DNA of 64,000 nucleotides from Pelagomonas calceolata. Lineage: Eukaryota > Sar > Pelagophyceae > Pelagomonadales > Pelagomonadaceae. Where the stretch lies: the NCBI GenBank assembly GCA_918797485.1, contig CAKKNE010000002.1:2570501-2634500 (forward strand), in the 5' to 3' direction. The notes under the pieces are model-generated. The model ran no database searches. It worked only from the letters and a program-made list of their open reading frames with translations, and was not told where the DNA came from. The position numbers were made by a program, and so were the translations under genes. This document shows, one piece after another, positions 61,119 through 64,000 of the stretch; the stretch's first letter is position 1; each line of letters opens with the position of its first letter.

Positions 61119-62738
61119 ATGGCCGACACCCCAGCACAAGCGGGCGCCACGACGACCCTCGGCTACCTCGCGGACCGCAGCGCGCAGCTCGCGGCATCGC
61201 TGCGCGAGGTCGAGGCCGAGATTTTGAAGGGCCAGGGCGCGACGTCGCTCGCCGACGCCTCGCGCGGGTCCCACGCGCGCGTCGCGCGGCTGCGCGCCAA
61301 CCTGCGCGAGACCCTGCAGCCTTTGTTGGACGAGGCCGAGGGCGAGGGCCTGAGGGGCGACATCCTGAAGGTCGGCGACGAGGTCCGCGCTTCCGAGAAG
61401 CGCGTGGCGGCGCTGGAGCAGGTCGTAGAGTGCGAAGCGAGCATTGATGGCGCCGAGGCCGAGCTCGGGGCGGGGCGCGTCGTCGAGGCGTGCGCTGCGT
61501 TGGACGACGCCGGGTCGAAGCTGGACGCTTTAGATAGGGAGGCCCCCTACGCCGGGGAATTGAGAAGGCGCTTCGACGCCGCGGCGACGGGCGCCGAGAC
61601 GAGGTTGCGGGAGCTCCTGGCGCACGCGGTCACCGCGGACGAATCGAGGATTGCGGTCGAGGCCGCGGATGGCGTCGTCTGCGGCCGGCTCGCGGACCGG
61701 CCCGTCGCGACGTTCGAGTTGCTCACGGCGGCTCGGGCGCTCGGGTGCAGCGCCGAGGCTAGGATACTCGACGAGGTCGTCGAGCGGTGCTCGCCGTTCG
61801 TTTCCCGGTGTTTGACGGCGGGCAACCGCGACGCCCTCACGTCGGATGGGAGCGCGCGCCGCGTTCTAAAAGTGGACGCCGACGCCGTCACGGAGAATTC
61901 GGTTGATGCGGAGCTTTGTACCAAAAGAGCGCACCAGGTCGTCGCGTTCCTCGACGACGCTTTGCTCGGTAACGACGCTTATTTGCGGTCGAAGTTCCAT
62001 GCGAGTCTGGTGGCTCCATTGATCCTACCGGCCGTCGAGAAAGCGTTGGTGCGGGATCCGAGAGACGTGGCGCCGACTCAAAAACAGATGGCCGCGACGC
62101 GCCAGGCCGTCGAGGGCCTCGAGGCCGATTTGTGCGGGCGGGGCTACGGAAATGCGTCGTTGGTCAAGGCCTTGGACCACGCGGCGACGACGGCCGCCGA
62201 AGCGGCGCGGGCGCGAGTCCTGGACGAGGCGCGCAAGGCGTTGAGGGGCGACTGGCACAACGCGACGGAAGCCGAGTGCGCGCCTTTGGTGGACCGCGTG
62301 AACGAGGCCGAACCCGGCGAGGCCGCGCCGCCGCCCACGTTGTTGGTCTCGGCGGTCGTGCTGGACCTGGCGTCGATCATCGACCGCGCGGCGGACGAGG
62401 CCGCGTCGGCGCCCACGGCCGAAATGGCCTCCACCTTATTCTCGGGCGTGCGCCTTTCATTTGAACTCTTCCGCGGCTTCGCGTCGCTCCAAGACTGCTC
62501 GCGGTCGCCTAGATTAGCGCGGCTCCTGGCGAACGACTGCCTCTTCTGCGCGCGCCTCGCGGCGCGCGTGTCCGTCGACCGCGGGCCGGCCATCGGCCGC
62601 GCGGCGGCGCAGCCGCACCTATCCCTCGTGGACCAGATCGAGCCGCTGCGGGCGCTCGCGGACGGCTTCCGCGCGAAAGCCGACGACGACGTTTCGCCGC
62701 CGGCGCCGCCGGCCCTCCTCTCGGCCATCGCGGCGTAA
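61119..62738 (+). CDS. ZW10-like vesicle-tethering protein
   Basis: The protein has 539 residues and is entirely helical. The N-terminal coiled coil (YLADRSAQLAASLREVEAEIL, ARLRANLRETLQPLLDEAEGEG) and the repeated unit VVEACAALDDAGSKLDALDREAPYAGELRRRFD resemble ZW10/Dsl1 N-terminal domains. In the C-terminal half, RARVLDEARKALRGDWHNATE, LLVSAVVLDLASIIDRAADEA, GVRLSFELFRGFASLQ and LARLLANDCLFCARLAARV match the ZW10 order of A-R-x-L, the x-S-x-x-x-x-L helix, the ELF helix and the A-L-x-x-NDC stretch. ZW10 acts in the NRZ/Dsl1 complex for Golgi-to-ER vesicles and at kinetochores. It is shorter than human ZW10 (779), so other CATCHR tethers such as COG subunits remain possible. Confidence 0.55.
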   Translation: MADTPAQAGATTTLGYLADRSAQLAASLREVEAEILKGQGATSLADASRGSHARVARLRANLRETLQPLLDEAEGEGLRGDILKVGDEVRASEKRVAALEQVVECEASIDGAEAELGAGRVVEACAALDDAGSKLDALDREAPYAGELRRRFDAAATGAETRLRELLAHAVTADESRIAVEAADGVVCGRLADRPVATFELLTAARALGCSAEARILDEVVERCSPFVSRCLTAGNRDALTSDGSARRVLKVDADAVTENSVDAELCTKRAHQVVAFLDDALLGNDAYLRSKFHASLVAPLILPAVEKALVRDPRDVAPTQKQMAATRQAVEGLEADLCGRGYGNASLVKALDHAATTAAEAARARVLDEARKALRGDWHNATEAECAPLVDRVNEAEPGEAAPPPTLLVSAVVLDLASIIDRAADEAASAPTAEMASTLFSGVRLSFELFRGFASLQDCSRSPRLARLLANDCLFCARLAARVSVDRGPAIGRAAAQPHLSLVDQIEPLRALADGFRAKADDDVSPPAPPALLSAIAA

Positions 62739-62829
62739 GCATACAGAAGATTTGCCCTTCGCACGTCGCGGCGGCTACCCGCAAGTGAGGCGCACTAGTA
62801 AGCCTGCGAGTCGGAACTACTACAGATGA

Positions 62830-63708
62830 TTACACTCCGGCCGTCGGCCGAGCTGCCCGTGGTGCGGGCGTGGCGAAGAGTGGGTGCGCGTCGATGCGCC
62901 CCTCCTTCCGCTCCTTAAAGAGGAGGTAGGTCTGCTGGGCGATCCACGCGCCCATGAAGACCCACATCGCGCCGCCTCGGCCCGTGATGAGCTCGTAGAG
63001 CCCGTAGCCGAAAATGACGAGACCGAAGAAGGCAGACGCGTAGATGCAGTACGCCGCGACCTTGTCTTGAGGTTTGCCGCACATCAATCCGATCGAGACG
63101 GCCATGACCGCCCCATCGAGCGGCCAGCACGGCACTATGGAATTGAAGAGGGCCATCAATATGTTCATATGGTACATCGTCAACGCTAACTCTTCGAACC
63201 AGTCCCAGCCGTACTTCTCCGCTACTTTCCTTTGATACCAGCCTTCTGCTAATTCACCTTCATCATGGAAGCCGGAGAAGGCCCACGCGAGGAATACCCA
63301 GAGTAATGTCATCGGGATATGGGTCAGCGGGCCGCTCACCGCTATTAAGAACCTTTCTCGAGGCGTCTGGCCGTCGACTGCTACGCTTAATAAACCGCCG
63401 AGCGGCCAGAGGAGTAGTTCTTGCGGGGCCGCGCCGCATCGACTGGCGGCCCACGCGTGGCCCAATTCGTGGACCGTCACCGTGATCCAGAGGAAGGGCC
63501 CGTAGACGCAGAGCACCAACAGGAAGCGAGCGAGGTTGCCGCCCGCCGCCAAGACGCCGAGACACGCCAGGCCCGGCACGATTAACAATAAACAGTGGGC
63601 CTTGACCGGGATGGCCTCGCCCTTCCCGCCGATCTTCGGCGAGAGGTGGATGGTCGTGAGCTTGATGCTCGCGCTGCCCAGTGGGACGCGGTCCATCTGG
63701 GCCGCCAT
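62830..63708 (-). CDS. M50-family intramembrane metalloprotease (S2P-like)
   Basis: The protein has 292 residues. A membrane helix (FLLVLCVYGPFLWITVTV) runs straight into the zinc motif HELGH at 80-84. The third ligand region CWPLDGAVMAVSIGL at about 195-210 equals the N-x-x-P-x-x-DGG motif of M50 proteases. Further helices follow: LIAVSGPLTHIPMTLLWVFLAW, AYCIYASAFFGLVIFGYGLY, MWVFMGAWIAQQTYLLF. There is no PDZ or CBS domain. These proteases cut membrane-spanning substrates within the bilayer, for example anchored transcription factors, or act in plastid biogenesis (EGY type). No transit peptide is seen. The soluble N-terminus is short, and the start ATG is unambiguous. Confidence 0.82.
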   Translation of the reverse strand: MAAQMDRVPLGSASIKLTTIHLSPKIGGKGEAIPVKAHCLLLIVPGLACLGVLAAGGNLARFLLVLCVYGPFLWITVTVHELGHAWAASRCGAAPQELLLWPLGGLLSVAVDGQTPRERFLIAVSGPLTHIPMTLLWVFLAWAFSGFHDEGELAEGWYQRKVAEKYGWDWFEELALTMYHMNILMALFNSIVPCWPLDGAVMAVSIGLMCGKPQDKVAAYCIYASAFFGLVIFGYGLYELITGRGGAMWVFMGAWIAQQTYLLFKERKEGRIDAHPLFATPAPRAARPTAGV

Positions 63709-64000
63709 GATGCGAGGTGTTATTCTTCGTCCGGGCTGCCTCTACCTTCTGGAACCGCGTCCTGCGCAGTTTTATTTATGCCGGGCTGCCTCTACTCAGC
63801 AGCACGGGCTGGCGGAAACAAAAAACGAATGCGCGCTAGTGTCTTACGGACGCTAGCGTCCGTTTTTGCGATGAGAACGATGAGAACGAGGCGTTCACGC
63901 TCTGTGTTATAAGCGTAGGCTGCTAAATCATTCATACCCTCGGCCAGGGCCAGCTCTTTCGTATCGCCGAGAGGCATACGTGCCCCCAACTAGCCTCCGC
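63709..64000. other. Window end, promoter region of M50 gene
   Basis: This holds a promoter dyad and a 15-base repeat (CCGGGCTGCCTCTAC at about 63732 and 63781). A short minus-strand frame (about 63962 to 63792) reads MPLGDTKELALAEGMNDLAA but spans the dyad and has no support as a gene. Confidence 0.4.
63835..63857. promoter_or_regulatory. Promoter dyad upstream of M50 protease gene
   Basis: GCTAGTG, TCTTACGGA, CGCTAGC, 127 bp from the ATG at 63708. It overlaps a 14-bp perfect palindrome (GGACGCTAGCGTCC). Confidence 0.65.

Noticed and set aside
63792-63989. Short minus-strand frame at the window end
   Set aside because: It spans the promoter dyad and ends just upstream of the M50 gene; coding look may be chance.

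Overview
The window reads as nuclear DNA of a small, GC-rich, gene-dense photosynthetic stramenopile, most like a pelagophyte (Aureococcus or Pelagomonas type). Four things support this. A fucoxanthin-chlorophyll a/c-type antenna gene is present. Several predicted proteins begin with a signal peptide ending in the F-A-P-like junction used for import into complex red-lineage plastids. Gene spacing is mostly 100-500 bp. Most genes are intronless, and the few short introns share repeated, introner-like sequence. I recognise no rRNA, tRNA, CRISPR array or intact transposon. All CDS spans run from ATG to stop unless stated; introns are inferred from frame, splice dinucleotides and homology.

Layout. 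0-6 kb: 3' part of a fused prolyl-4-hydroxylase/GlcNAc-transferase (Skp1-modification type), a CNNM/CorC-type transporter, and a GNAT acetyltransferase with a histone-H1-like tail. 6-12.5 kb: two BCS1-like AAA ATPases head to head, a RING/Sel1-like protein and a C2HC zinc-finger protein. 12.7-18 kb: ATIC (last steps of purine synthesis), a tiny membrane protein one base from a fucosyltransferase-like gene, and a RING E3. 18.4-26.5 kb: an ATG11/FIP200-type autophagy scaffold, a histidine phosphatase, SFT2, PRMT5 and an orphan. 26.5-38.1 kb: a run rich in plastid-targeted products, including an 11-exon repeat gene with nine GC-AG introns, an ICMT-like methyltransferase, an antenna protein, a small two-TM protein and a HAD 5'-nucleotidase, plus cofilin. 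38.5-50 kb: an ankyrin-polycystin channel, a beta-propeller/arylamine N-acetyltransferase fusion, a coiled-coil protein and a sulfotransferase. 50-64 kb: a PDI-like protein, coiled-coil and two-TM orphans, a glycosyltransferase-like protein, an EAG/CNG-type K+ channel, a secreted Cys-rich orphan, a ZW10-like tether and an M50 protease.

Two layers lie outside the gene list. (1) Repeated intron sequence with the core CGTCGCGTCGATGGCGTG in either orientation, often with inverted repeats, occurs in introns of several unrelated genes and once between genes, as expected of introner elements. (2) A dyad, GCTAGTG, about 10 nt (TCTTACAGNN), then CGCTAGC, occurs at least eight times, always 80-210 bp upstream of a start codon and mostly between divergent genes. 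It looks like a shared promoter element.

The genes do not form one pathway. The themes are secretory and glycan enzymes (GlcNAc-T, fucosyl-T-like, sulfotransferase, SFT2, ZW10, PDI-like), ion channels, and plastid proteins.
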